From the NCBI GenBank assembly GCA_040429635.1, contig CP158972.1, positions 1,560,001-1,624,000 on the forward strand: DNA of 64,000 bases. Reading direction: 5' to 3'. This DNA comes from Tamlana crocina. GTDB lineage: Bacteria; Bacteroidota; Bacteroidia; Flavobacteriales; Flavobacteriaceae. Of the stretch, positions 49,613-58,659 are shown in pieces (position 1 is the first letter of the stretch; the number at the start of each line of letters is the position of its first letter). A program made the translations under genes and the position numbers. The notes below the pieces were generated by a model that was not told the origin of the DNA, did no database searches, and saw only the letters and a program-made list of their open reading frames with translations.

Positions 49613-51037
49613 TTACCTAAAACTTCGCGGGCCCAAAAAGTTGGCGGTTGTGGTTTCAATAAGCGTATCGTCTTGGTACACCCCAATTTTAATATTGTTT
49701 CTGTCGCCCGAAAGCGCTGCATTGTTAATCTCAATAAATAATGTACCCTCGGCAATGCCCTGTTCGGGTACGGTAAAACTTTGTTCGGTCGATACTAATT
49801 TCAATCCCCCTTTATGCGACAATAATTTTAGGCTCACATTATTGATGTTGTTTGTGGTTTTGTTTACTAATTTATAAGTAAACACGTTACTGATCATGTT
49901 GTTTTCTTTGTGCTCGTACAACTGGCCGGGCAGTCTCAAAACATTGGCTTCAACATCGTTCCTTAAAAATAGCATTCCCGTTAGCATCCCAATTAAAATA
50001 ACTAAAATGGCTATGTAGCCCTTCATTCGGGGCGTAAGTTTAAATGGGTTTTTGTTTTCAATATTTTCTTCGCTGGCATATCGAATCAACCCTTTTGGCA
50101 AATTGATACTTTCCATAATGTGGTCGCATTCGTCAATGCAAGCGGTGCAGTTTACACATTCCAATTGTGTACCGTTTCTAATGTCGATGCCCGTTGGGCA
50201 AACATTTACGCACTGAAAGCAATCAATACAATCACCAAAACCCAAGGCTTGTCGGTCTTCATTTTTTCTGAACTTTTTGCGTCCGTTTTCGGCCTCACCG
50301 CGTTTATGGTCGTAGGCCACAACAATCGATTTGGTGTCTAAAAGTACTCCTTGCAGTCTACCATACGGACAGGCAATAATGCAAACCTGCTCTCTAAACC
50401 ATGCAAAAACAAAGTAGAAAACCGCGGTAAAAATTAACAACGGAAAAAGTGTGCCCAAGTGTTCAAGCGGTCCATCGATGATGTAACGCAATAGTTTGTC
50501 GCTGCCAATTAAATAGGCCAAAAATATGTTGGCAATTAAAAACGAAATCACCAAAAAGATAAACCATTTTAAAAGGCGTTTTCTTATTTTTTCGGCATCC
50601 CATTTTTGTTTGTCTAATTTGCGTTGTTTGTTGCGGTCGCCATCAATCCAATATTCAATTCTTCTGAAAACCATTTCCATAAAAATGGTTTGCGGACAAA
50701 TCCACCCGCAAAAAATACGTCCAAACCCTACAGTGAATAGGGTAATGAATACCACGCCAATCAGCATCGAAATAACAAACAAATGAAAATCCTGAGGCCA
50801 AAACGGAAATCCGAAAATATTGAATCGGCGTTCCATAATATTGAACATTAAAAACTGGTTGCCGTTAACCTTAATAAAAGGCGATACCAACAAAAATGCC
50901 AACAGAAAATAACTTACCCATTTTCTGTAGTCGTAAAGTTTGCCGCTGGGTTTTTTAGGGTACACCCAAGCGCGTTTACCTTCTTCGGTAACCGTGCCAA
51001 TGGAGTCTCTGAATATTTCGTTGTCTGGGGTCTCCAA
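49613..51037 (-). CDS. ccoG: Cytochrome c oxidase accessory protein CcoG (FixG/RdxA)
   Basis: A 474-residue membrane iron-sulfur protein. Helices lie at about 42-60, 85-105, 160-180 and 195-215 and again near 340. Ferredoxin-like clusters: FGDCIDCFQCVNVCPTGIDI and LECVNCTACIDECD supply two [4Fe-4S] sites; further Cys occur in RIFCGWICPQ and CIIACPYG. A C-terminal periplasmic Ig-like domain follows (about 375-474). CcoG reduces copper for insertion into cbb3 oxidase. It follows ccoP on the same strand after 132 nt. Confidence 0.94.
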   Translation of the reverse strand: METPDNEIFRDSIGTVTEEGKRAWVYPKKPSGKLYDYRKWVSYFLLAFLLVSPFIKVNGNQFLMFNIMERRFNIFGFPFWPQDFHLFVISMLIGVVFITLFTVGFGRIFCGWICPQTIFMEMVFRRIEYWIDGDRNKQRKLDKQKWDAEKIRKRLLKWFIFLVISFLIANIFLAYLIGSDKLLRYIIDGPLEHLGTLFPLLIFTAVFYFVFAWFREQVCIIACPYGRLQGVLLDTKSIVVAYDHKRGEAENGRKKFRKNEDRQALGFGDCIDCFQCVNVCPTGIDIRNGTQLECVNCTACIDECDHIMESINLPKGLIRYASEENIENKNPFKLTPRMKGYIAILVILIGMLTGMLFLRNDVEANVLRLPGQLYEHKENNMISNVFTYKLVNKTTNNINNVSLKLLSHKGGLKLVSTEQSFTVPEQGIAEGTLFIEINNAALSGDRNNIKIGVYQDDTLIETTTANFLGPRSFR

Positions 51038-51169
51038 TTTGTTTTGTTTTAAAACCTACCGTGATACCGGTCTCACGACAGGTTGTGTACAGTTTAGTTG
51101 AAGTTAAAGTGCTATTAATTGGTATTCAACGAGCCGTAAAGTCAATCTCTTTGATGTTTTTTTCTGTGG

Positions 51170-52075
51170 TTAAGGCGTTTCAATGTTTTCGGGGTGGGCT
51201 TCATCCGCTGTCCAAAGCTCACCCTGTGCTTCTTTGGGTTCGGCTGGAGTTGTGCCTTGAAATTGAAGGACGTAACTCGCTACCTGGGCCATTTCGTAAG
51301 GCTTAAGGTTTTGTTTCCAGGCAATCATCCCTTTTCCGGAACGGCCACCTTCAGAAATGGTTTTGAACACGTTTTTAATACCGCCGCCCAAAATCCAATA
51401 CTCGTCGGTTAGGTTAGGGCCAATTCCACCTCCGCCATCGGCTTTGTGGCAGGCTACACAGTTGGTTTCAAAAATGGTTTGTCCAGCTTTTAAATCGGCA
51501 GCATCGGTCAATATTTCCACCGTGTTGTAATCAACCAAATCTTTAGCGGTTTTTTTGTATTCTTCTATGGCTGTTCTGGCTTCGGCCAATTCGGTTTGTA
51601 ATTCATCAATTTGCGTGTCGCCATTAAAAACATGATATTTTAGTAAATACACGGCACCGAAAATGATGGAAATATAAAAACCATATAGCCACCAAGGCGG
51701 GAGGTTGTTATCCAATTCTTTTATGCCATCGTAGTTGTGGTCTAAAATAATTTCACCTTCTTCTTCCAAAGGTTTTTGTCCAAGTAGTTTTATATAGGTT
51801 TCTTTAAGCCAAGTGAATTTATAGGTGCTTTCTTTTTCAGCTAAAAATCGTGCTTTGGCCTTATCGTCCAGTTTTTGAAGCATGATGTTTTCTAAAGCAC
51901 CAACAATGGCTTCAATGGCTATTAAAATAAGAAGTACTAAAAATAGGAACAGCAAAACAACGGGATACTCAATGAAAGCTGGCTTGTCGCCCGAGTCTAT
52001 AAAATATTCTACAGCTCCGAAGATGATGAAAAATGCTACGGGTATCCTAACCCAAGATGGAATGTGTCGTATCAT
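51170..52075 (-). CDS. ccoP: cbb3-type cytochrome c oxidase subunit III (CcoP)
   Basis: A 301-residue protein with three hydrophobic segments (about 12-27, 37-62, 127-146) and the N-terminal CcoP domain (NNLPPWWLYGFYISIIFGAVYLL). It has one heme c site, CVACH in TIFETNCVACHKADGGGGIG, with the Met ligand in KGMIAWKQ. Proteobacterial CcoP has two heme sites, and this mono-heme form with two extra N-terminal helices fits Bacteroidota. It passes electrons from cytochrome c to the oxidase core. Its start overlaps the ccoQ stop by 4 nt. Confidence 0.93.
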   Translation of the reverse strand: MIRHIPSWVRIPVAFFIIFGAVEYFIDSGDKPAFIEYPVVLLFLFLVLLILIAIEAIVGALENIMLQKLDDKAKARFLAEKESTYKFTWLKETYIKLLGQKPLEEEGEIILDHNYDGIKELDNNLPPWWLYGFYISIIFGAVYLLKYHVFNGDTQIDELQTELAEARTAIEEYKKTAKDLVDYNTVEILTDAADLKAGQTIFETNCVACHKADGGGGIGPNLTDEYWILGGGIKNVFKTISEGGRSGKGMIAWKQNLKPYEMAQVASYVLQFQGTTPAEPKEAQGELWTADEAHPENIETP

Positions 52076-52257
52076 AATGTATCGTCGTTTTGATGGTCTA
52101 ACGGAATATGGCTTACGGTTTTTATATAGTCTTTTTTAGCGGTAAACACCCACCAAAACAGTACTACAAAAAAGGTGAAAAATATGAGCAAGGAAATGAT
52201 GGGGTATATTTCTATGCCCGTGATGCTTTCCATGTGATTTTTTACAAATTTTAACAT
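52072..52257 (-). CDS. ccoQ: CcoQ-like small cbb3 oxidase subunit
   Basis: A 61-residue protein with one membrane helix (about 16-40, IYPIISLLIFFTFFVVLFWWVF) followed by TAKKDYI, the usual CcoQ/FixQ tail, and a polar end. It lies between ccoN and ccoP: 22 nt after the former, 4-nt overlap with the latter. CcoQ stabilises the oxidase complex. Small size makes similarity weak, but position and topology are clear. Confidence 0.85.
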   Translation of the reverse strand: MLKFVKNHMESITGIEIYPIISLLIFFTFFVVLFWWVFTAKKDYIKTVSHIPLDHQNDDTL

Positions 52258-52279
52258 GATTTTGGTCTTTTTTTGATGG

Positions 52280-54460
52280 TTAGTTTTGTGCTGTGGTTTC
52301 TACATGGATATCGGTGCCCAATCGCTGTAAATAGGCGATAAGTGCCGTAATCTCTCTGTCTTTCATTTCAACAAAAGGTTCTCCATTTTCAGAAGCATAT
52401 TTTTTGTCGGCTTCGTAGGCCTTCGCAAAATCGGGGTCGGTATAAAGGTTTTCTTCAATCTGTGCCCCTTGTGCCTCCATTTGCTCTTGAGCTTGGGTAA
52501 TATCCTCTTCAGAATACGGTACACCCAAAGCTACCATCGCCTCCATTTTGGCTTCGGTGTTCGACTTGTCCAATTTGTTGGTAATCAGCCATTGGTAACG
52601 AGGCATGATAGAACCCGAAGAGGTGCTTTGCGGATCGTACATGTGGTTGAAATGCCAGTTGTCGGAATACTTTCCGCCAACACGGTGCAAATCGGGTCCG
52701 GTACGTTTACTGCCCCAAAGGAACGGGTGATCGTAAACAAACTCCCCTGCTTTTGAGTATTCGCCGTAGCGTTCTACCTCGCTTCTAAACGGACGAATCA
52801 TTTGCGAGTGGCAGCCCACACAGCCTTCGCGGATGTAAATATCGCGACCTTCCAACTCTAAAGGCGTATAAGGTTTTACGCTTGTAATGGTTGGTACATT
52901 CGATTTTACCATGATGGTAGGTACAATTTGTATAATACCACCAATTAAAATAGCCACAGTGGCTAAAATGGTTAATTGGATAGGGCGACGCTCCAACCAA
53001 GTATGCCAGCCTTCGTTGGCGGTTCTTCTTTTGCTAACGCGCTCTAAAGCGGGAGCTTCAGCCAGTTCGTTTTCAACAGCACTGCCTTGTTTTATGGTAA
53101 CTATAACATTGTAAATCATAACTAGCATTCCGATGATAAACAATGAACCTCCAATAGCTCTCATCCAGTACATAGGAATGATTTCGGTAACTGTTTCCAA
53201 AAAGTTTCCGTAGGTAAGCGTTCCGTCAGGATTGAATTGTTTCCACATACTCGCTTGAGTAAAACCAGCCACGTACATGGGCAGTGCATACATAATGATA
53301 CCCAGGGTGCCGATCCAAAAATGCAAATTCGCTAATCCTAAAGAATATAGTTTGGTTTTGAATAGTTTAGGCACTAAATAATAAACCATACCGAAGGTTA
53401 AAAACCCGTTCCAGGCTAATGCACCAACATGAACATGGGCAATAATCCAATCGGTAAAGTGGGCAATGGCATTTACGTTTTTAAGTGATAAAGTAGGACC
53501 TTCAAAAGTAGCCATACCATAACCTGTAATGGCCACTACCATAAATTTTAAAACAGGGTCGGTGCGCACTTTGTCCCATGCCCCGCGCAGGGTCAACAAA
53601 CCGTTTATCATACCACCCCATGATGGCATTAAAAGCATAACCGAAAATGCCACCCCTAAATTTTGGGCCCATTCAGGCAATGCGGTATATAACAAGTGGT
53701 GCGGTCCTGCCCAGATGTAAATAAAGATTAATGACCAAAAGTGAACGATGGACAGTCGGTAGGAATACACCGGGCGATTCGCTGCCTTTGGAACGAAATA
53801 GTACATCAGTCCTAAAAACGGAGTGGTTAAAAAGAATGCTACGGCGTTATGTCCGTACCACCACTGTACTAAAGCGTCTTGAACACCGGCATAAACCGAA
53901 TAACTTTTCAATCCGCTAACGGGAAGTTCCAAGCTATTGAAAATGTGCAGAACGGCCACAGTAACAAATGTGGCGAGGTAAAACCAAATGGCCACATACA
54001 AATGGCGCTGTCTTCTTTTTAAAATAGTACCGATTAAGTTCCACCCGAAAACCACCCAAACTATGGCAATGGCAATATCTATGGGCCATTCCAGTTCGGC
54101 ATATTCTTTGGAAGAGGTATAACCCAATGGTAGGGTTATCGCAGCAGCCACAATAATAAGTTGCCAGCCCCAAAAGTTTATTTTGCTCAATACATCGCTA
54201 AACATTCTGGCTTTTAGCAATCGTTGGGTAGAGTAATAAACCCCTGCAAAAATGGCGTTACCTACAAAGGCAAAAATCACTGCATTGGTGTGGAGCGGGC
54301 GCAAACGCCCGAAACTGAGCCACGAGATGCCATCGGTTAAATTAGGAAATAAAAACATGAAGGCCAGAAGTAAGCCCACCAACATACCTACCACGCCCCA
54401 AAGCATAGTGGCGTAAAGGAAATTTTTAACGATTTTGTTATCGTAATGAAACTGTTCCAT
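52280..54460 (-). CDS. ccoN: Fused cbb3 cytochrome c oxidase subunits I and II (CcoNO)
   Basis: A 726-residue fusion. Residues about 1-480 are CcoN, a 12-helix heme-copper oxidase core with heme and CuB ligands in regions such as RLRPLHTNAVIF, VQWWYGHNAVAFFLTTPFLG, YIWAGPHHLLYT and DWIIAHVHVGALAW. Residues about 530-726 are CcoO, with a membrane anchor (LTILATVAILIGGIIQI) and one heme c site CVGCH in REGCVGCHSQMIRPF. The fusion replaces separate ccoN and ccoO genes, as in other Bacteroidota. It reduces O2 to water with high affinity and pumps protons. Overlaps ccoS by 23 nt. Confidence 0.96.
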   Translation of the reverse strand: MEQFHYDNKIVKNFLYATMLWGVVGMLVGLLLAFMFLFPNLTDGISWLSFGRLRPLHTNAVIFAFVGNAIFAGVYYSTQRLLKARMFSDVLSKINFWGWQLIIVAAAITLPLGYTSSKEYAELEWPIDIAIAIVWVVFGWNLIGTILKRRQRHLYVAIWFYLATFVTVAVLHIFNSLELPVSGLKSYSVYAGVQDALVQWWYGHNAVAFFLTTPFLGLMYYFVPKAANRPVYSYRLSIVHFWSLIFIYIWAGPHHLLYTALPEWAQNLGVAFSVMLLMPSWGGMINGLLTLRGAWDKVRTDPVLKFMVVAITGYGMATFEGPTLSLKNVNAIAHFTDWIIAHVHVGALAWNGFLTFGMVYYLVPKLFKTKLYSLGLANLHFWIGTLGIIMYALPMYVAGFTQASMWKQFNPDGTLTYGNFLETVTEIIPMYWMRAIGGSLFIIGMLVMIYNVIVTIKQGSAVENELAEAPALERVSKRRTANEGWHTWLERRPIQLTILATVAILIGGIIQIVPTIMVKSNVPTITSVKPYTPLELEGRDIYIREGCVGCHSQMIRPFRSEVERYGEYSKAGEFVYDHPFLWGSKRTGPDLHRVGGKYSDNWHFNHMYDPQSTSSGSIMPRYQWLITNKLDKSNTEAKMEAMVALGVPYSEEDITQAQEQMEAQGAQIEENLYTDPDFAKAYEADKKYASENGEPFVEMKDREITALIAYLQRLGTDIHVETTAQN

Positions 54461-54662
54461 TTGTGTGATTTTGGTTATTGTTCTTTTTGGTTTGTATTGT
54501 TTTTTTAGGATCGGTTTTTACCAACTCGTCTTCAAAAAGCATGCGTACCGATGGCGTGTAACCGTCATCAAACTGTCCTTTTTTTACGGCCATAATAAAG
54601 GCCACAAAGAACCCGATGGCCACAGCAATGCTTATAGCTAATAGAATATATATAACACTCAT
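54438..54662 (-). CDS. ccoS: cbb3 oxidase assembly protein CcoS
   Basis: A 74-residue protein with one membrane helix (MSVIYILLAISIAVAIGFFVAF) and the CcoS signature KKGQFDDGYTPSVRMLFED. The C-terminal tail is longer and polar (KNNNQNHTN) and overlaps the ccoN start by 23 nt. CcoS is needed for cofactor insertion into cbb3 oxidase. First gene of the cco operon, 50 nt downstream of the FNR-type box at 54713-54726. Confidence 0.9.
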   Translation of the reverse strand: MSVIYILLAISIAVAIGFFVAFIMAVKKGQFDDGYTPSVRMLFEDELVKTDPKKTIQTKKNNNQNHTNGTVSLR

Positions 54663-54682
54663 ACCTAATTGAAGTTATGTGT

Positions 54683-54726
54683 CAAAAGTACTTTCATCGC
54701 TTAACTTAAAAAATGACATTTGTCAT
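54683..54726 (-). promoter_or_regulatory. FNR-type box and -7 promoter box of the cco operon
   Basis: ATGACA (54713-54718) and TGTCAT (54721-54726) form a perfect 6-bp palindrome with a 2-nt spacer, centred at 54719.5. On the minus strand a perfect -7 box TACTTTTG reads from 54690 to 54683, starting 29.5 nt from the centre. This is the best site of the four in the window and would place the activator near -41.5. cbb3 oxidase genes are classic targets of FNR-type regulators. Confidence 0.75.
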
Positions 54727-54748
54727 GTTTAGTTTATATTTGTTTTTT

Positions 54749-54815
54749 GCCACGAATTCACTAATGCATTATTTTAGAAGCCCACTTTTATTTTTTAATA
54801 TTCGTGTATTAGTGG
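54749..54815. repeat. Intergenic inverted repeat of the GCCACGAAT type
   Basis: GCCACGAATTCACTAATG (54749-54766) faces TATTCGTGTATTAGTGGC (54798-54815) as an imperfect inverted repeat. Read outward, both arms follow GCCACKAATNCACKAAT. It lies immediately after the stop of the copper ATPase gene and before the cco promoter, so it may terminate the ATPase transcript. Repeats with GCCACGAAT arms are familiar between flavobacterial genes. Confidence 0.55.
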
Positions 54816-54820
54816 CGTAT

Positions 54821-57196
54821 TTATTCTAATTTTCTTCCCAAAATATTGGTGGCAACCGTTGTAAAAACAACAATGCTTATAGAACTTAAAGGCATTAAAA
54901 TGGCGGCGACTACCGGGGCTAATTGTCCGGTTACGGCAAAATAAAGCCCGATACAGTTGTAAATAAAAGAGAGCAAAAAGCTCCATTTGATGATTTTTAT
55001 GGCCGATTTTGAAACCCTGATATAGCTGTGCAGTTGATTGAATTTTGAAGCATCCAAAATGGCGTCGCAGGCGGGCGAAAACACGTTCACGTTTTCCGAA
55101 ATGGCTATGCCCACATCGCTTTGTGCCAAAGCTCCGGCATCGTTTAGTCCATCGCCAACCATAAGCACTTTGGCGCCTTCGGTTTGGTGGTACTTGATGT
55201 ATTCTAGTTTGTCCTCCGGTTTTTGGTCGAAAATCAGTTTGGTTTTCGCGGGAAGTAACTTCGTTAAATTTTCTTTTTCACCAGAATTATCGCCCGAAAG
55301 GATTACCAAGTCGTATTCTTTTTTCAACCGATTGAACAATTTTGAAAGCCCTTTGCGGTAGGCATTGTAAAAGGTAAATTTTCCTTTGTAAGTATCGTTT
55401 GTGCTGATGTGTACGCTGGTATTGAGCGTAGCCGTTTCAGTATTGTGGCCAACAAAAGAAGCCGAGCCTATTTTAATATTTTGGCTTTTGTATTTGGCTT
55501 CAATGCCCTTGCCCAAATGTTCGGTGTAGTCATCTAAAGTCAAAATGTCGTTCTGGTTCAAAATTTGGTACAACGAGCGGCTCAACGGATGGTTGGAACC
55601 TCGCAGGGTGCTTTTCAGCAAAGTTTCTTCCTCATGGCTTAAATGCAAGCCTTCGTAATCGATTTGGGTTTCTTTATTGGCGGTAATGGTGCCCGTTTTG
55701 TCAAAAATGATGGTGTTTATTTTTGAAAGTTGTTCAATAACCGAAGCGTTTTTCAAATAGAATTTCTTTTTACCTAAAATGCGTAAAATATTCCCCAAAG
55801 TAAACGGTGCCGCCAAGGCGATGGCACAGGGGCAGGCAATAATCAATACCGAAGTGAATACGTTTAGGGCTTTGCTGGAATCGGCCACTAACCAAAACGC
55901 CGTAGCCAAAACGGCAATCGATAAAATAGCAAGTGTAAAGTGTTTGCTAATGTTGTTGGTAATGTTGGTAAAAGCAAGTGCTTTATCCTTTTTAAATACA
56001 TCGTTGCTCCACAATTGGGTGAGGTAACTTTGTTCCACCGATTTTAGAACATCTACCTCAATGCTGCCATCCACTTGTTTTCCGCCGGCAAAAAGTTTGT
56101 CGCCCGATTGTTTCGATACGGTTTTCGATTCACCGGTAACAAAACTGTAATCAATTCGAGCGTTTCCCTTTATTAAAATGCAATCGACAGGGATGAGTTC
56201 TTCGTTTCTAATCAGTAATCGGTAGCCCTTTTTTATATCATAAACTTGAATGGATTCCTCTGTTCCGTTCTCTGAAATTTTGGTGATTCCAATGGGGAAA
56301 TACGATTTGTAATCGCGCTCGAATGACAAAAAAGAGTAGGTTTTCTGCTGAAAGAATTTGCCCAGCAAAAGGAAAAACACCAAGCCTGTTAAACTGTCGA
56401 AAAAGCCCGAACCCCAATCGAACATAATCTCTGCCGTGCTTCTTAAAAACAATACCACGATACCCAAAGCAATGGGCACATCAATATTCAATATGCCTGA
56501 TTTCAATCCTTTGTAAGCCGAAATAAAATAGTCTTGTGCGGAGTAAAACACCACGGGGACCGAAAAAGCAAACATAAGCCACCTAAACAGCGGTTTAAAC
56601 TGTTCGAGCCAAAACTCGCCCACTTCAAAATACTCCGGAAAGGATAAAAACATCACGTTTCCGAAGGCAAAACCCGCAATGCCCAATTTGTAAATTAACG
56701 AACGGTTTACCTGTTTTTTGCCCACGCTGTAATCGTCTAAACTAATAAACGGTTCGTAGCCAATTCGGCTCAAGAGCAATACCAAATCTTTTAGCGATAA
56801 GGTTTCAGATTGAAAAGTAACCCGCACGGTTTTCTTCCCGAAATTGACGGTTGAGGCGCTAATTGACGGATTAAGTTTGTTGAGGTTTTCCAACACCCAA
56901 ATGCACGAACTGCAATGAATGTGCGGAATGTAAAGCGTAACGATTTGTGTATCGTCGCTATTAAATTCTAATAATTGCTCAATGATTTTTTCGTTGTCCA
57001 AAAAGTTGTATTTGCCCTCAACTTCCTTTGGGGTGGCTCCTGGAGCCTGTTGCAAATCGTAGTAACAGCTTAGGTCGTTCTCCGAAAAGATTTCATAAAC
57101 GGTTTTGCAACCATTGCAACAAAATAGTTTGTCGTTAAAAATAATGTTAGAGGAAGTCGCATCCAACCCACAGTGAAAACATGTGTTGTGCTCCAT
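54821..57196 (-). CDS. Copper-transporting P-type ATPase of the CcoI/FixI type
   Basis: A 791-residue P1B ATPase. An N-terminal Cys-rich metal-binding domain (CFHCGLDA, LFCCNGCKTVYE) is followed by an HMA domain with CSSC (Cys95, Cys98). Eight membrane helices carry the transport motif IACPCAIALAAPFT. The phosphorylation site is IIFDKTGTI, with GDG and hinge motif MVGDGLNDAGAL. This architecture and the position next to the cco operon match CcoI/FixI, which exports copper to the periplasm for cbb3 assembly. A separate transcript from an FNR-type promoter at 57222-57265 is likely. Confidence 0.93.
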   Translation of the reverse strand: MEHNTCFHCGLDATSSNIIFNDKLFCCNGCKTVYEIFSENDLSCYYDLQQAPGATPKEVEGKYNFLDNEKIIEQLLEFNSDDTQIVTLYIPHIHCSSCIWVLENLNKLNPSISASTVNFGKKTVRVTFQSETLSLKDLVLLLSRIGYEPFISLDDYSVGKKQVNRSLIYKLGIAGFAFGNVMFLSFPEYFEVGEFWLEQFKPLFRWLMFAFSVPVVFYSAQDYFISAYKGLKSGILNIDVPIALGIVVLFLRSTAEIMFDWGSGFFDSLTGLVFFLLLGKFFQQKTYSFLSFERDYKSYFPIGITKISENGTEESIQVYDIKKGYRLLIRNEELIPVDCILIKGNARIDYSFVTGESKTVSKQSGDKLFAGGKQVDGSIEVDVLKSVEQSYLTQLWSNDVFKKDKALAFTNITNNISKHFTLAILSIAVLATAFWLVADSSKALNVFTSVLIIACPCAIALAAPFTLGNILRILGKKKFYLKNASVIEQLSKINTIIFDKTGTITANKETQIDYEGLHLSHEEETLLKSTLRGSNHPLSRSLYQILNQNDILTLDDYTEHLGKGIEAKYKSQNIKIGSASFVGHNTETATLNTSVHISTNDTYKGKFTFYNAYRKGLSKLFNRLKKEYDLVILSGDNSGEKENLTKLLPAKTKLIFDQKPEDKLEYIKYHQTEGAKVLMVGDGLNDAGALAQSDVGIAISENVNVFSPACDAILDASKFNQLHSYIRVSKSAIKIIKWSFLLSFIYNCIGLYFAVTGQLAPVVAAILMPLSSISIVVFTTVATNILGRKLE

Positions 57197-57221
57197 AATA
57201 TTTGCTCATTTATACCTTGGG

Positions 57222-57265
57222 CAAAAATCTAAAATCGATGGGCGTTTAAATATGATAATTGTCAT
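57222..57265 (-). promoter_or_regulatory. FNR-type box and -7-like box of the copper ATPase gene
   Basis: ATGATA (57252-57257) and TGTCAT (57260-57265) contain TGA-N6-TCA centred at 57258.5. On the minus strand GATTTTTG reads from 57229 to 57222 (one base off TAnnTTTG), starting 29.5 nt from the centre, as in the three related promoters. The box lies between divergent genes and might also affect the kinase gene at 57319, though no matching -7 box exists in that direction. Confidence 0.6.
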
Positions 57266-57318
57266 GTTTTATTTACTTTTACACATCTTCAAATTAATAG
57301 TATGCTCAAGGTTTTATA

Positions 57319-58569
57319 ATGTTCCAAAACGAAAAAAATGTTTTTAATGTACTTTTTGAAGCTGTTTCAGAAGGTGTGATAGTGGTTAATAATCAGCAGC
57401 AAATTGTAGCGGCCAATGCTTCGGCAGGGCGTATGTTTGGCTATGACAAACATGAACTTTTGCACAAACCGCTTAGTGTTTTAATTCCACAGAGGTATCA
57501 GGCCAGCCACGGAAGCCATGTTGAGGGCTTTATGAAACAAAAGGAAAGCCGGAGGATGGGGCATGGACGCGATTTGTATGGGGCAAGGAAAGACGGAAGT
57601 AACTTTCCAGTTGAGGCGGGTTTAAACCCTATGGAAATTGATGGCGAATCGTACGTTATGGCTTTGGTGATTGATATATCGGTGCGTAAAGAACAAGAGT
57701 TGCAATTGCAGGAACTCAATACACAACTGGAAAAGAAAGTAGAGGAACGTACCAAAGAACTTAGTGCAATTGTTCAGACCTTAAAAATGGCGAATCTTCA
57801 ACGCGACGAAGAAATAAAAAAACGGATCGAGGCCCAAAATAAAACCAAAGAGGCCTTAAAAAAGGAAAAGGAACTCAATGAGTTAAAAACTAAATTTTTG
57901 TCTTTGGTGTCTCATGAATTTAAAACCCCGTTGAGTGGTATTTTAACTTCTGCAATGTTGCTGGCCAAATATAAATTGACCGAGCAACAGGAACGACGGG
58001 ATAAGCACATAAAGACCATTTCAGATAAAGTCCGTTATTTAAATAATATTTTGAACGATTTTCTGTCGATTGAAAAGCTGGAAAACGGAAAGGTAAATTA
58101 CAAATTCAGTACATTTAAAATTAGCAAAGTAGTTAACGAGGTGGTGTACAATGCCAACATGCTTTTAAAAGAAGGGCAGACCATCAACTATCCAGAAAAT
58201 ATTGAAGACTATTCATTGTATCAGGATGAAAAAATAATCGAATTGGCTTTGTCTAACTTATTGCATAATGCCATAAAGTATTCGCCTGAAAATACATTGG
58301 TCGATATCTATATCAAACAGGACGAAAGCTACACCGTTTTCAAAATAAAAGACAACGGTATTGGCATTCCGGAAAAAGACCAAAAACAAGTTTTTAATCG
58401 TTATTTTAGGGCTGAAAACGCACTGTTAACGCAAGGTACAGGAATAGGGCTTAACATTGTGAAAACCCATTTAGAGAACCTAGGAGGGAACATAAGTTTT
58501 ACGAGCGAAGAAAATAAAGGAACCGAATTTACATTTACAATACCCAATAAAGCAACAGCGCAACATTAA
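57319..58569 (+). CDS. PAS-domain sensor histidine kinase
   Basis: A 416-residue kinase without membrane helices. The PAS domain (about 8-122) has MFGYDKHELLHKPLSVLIP, and His64 sits in YQASHGSHVEGF, aligned to the region that holds the heme ligand in FixL-type PAS; generic PAS domains also carry a His here. A coiled coil covers about 122-190. HisKA has VSHEFKTPLSGI with phospho-accepting His199. HATPase (about 300-416) shows NLLHNAIKYS, IKDNGIGIP and GTGIGLNIV. Cytoplasmic sensing is implied. The receiver-Crp/Fnr fusion gene follows after 90 nt and is the natural partner. Confidence 0.92.
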   Translation: MFQNEKNVFNVLFEAVSEGVIVVNNQQQIVAANASAGRMFGYDKHELLHKPLSVLIPQRYQASHGSHVEGFMKQKESRRMGHGRDLYGARKDGSNFPVEAGLNPMEIDGESYVMALVIDISVRKEQELQLQELNTQLEKKVEERTKELSAIVQTLKMANLQRDEEIKKRIEAQNKTKEALKKEKELNELKTKFLSLVSHEFKTPLSGILTSAMLLAKYKLTEQQERRDKHIKTISDKVRYLNNILNDFLSIEKLENGKVNYKFSTFKISKVVNEVVYNANMLLKEGQTINYPENIEDYSLYQDEKIIELALSNLLHNAIKYSPENTLVDIYIKQDESYTVFKIKDNGIGIPEKDQKQVFNRYFRAENALLTQGTGIGLNIVKTHLENLGGNISFTSEENKGTEFTFTIPNKATAQH

Positions 58570-58659
58570 TTAATGAAACGGCAACCTCTATCTTTTTGTT
58601 TCAGCAAAAAGGTTTTTAGATTGTGACGTGTTAGTGTTAGAAAACAAGAGATAAAGCAT

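Noticed and set aside
57266-57318. FNR-type control of the PAS kinase gene from the box at 57252-57265
   Set aside because: No -7 box starts 29.5 nt away in the plus direction; TACTTTTA at 57274 is only 15.5 nt from the centre.
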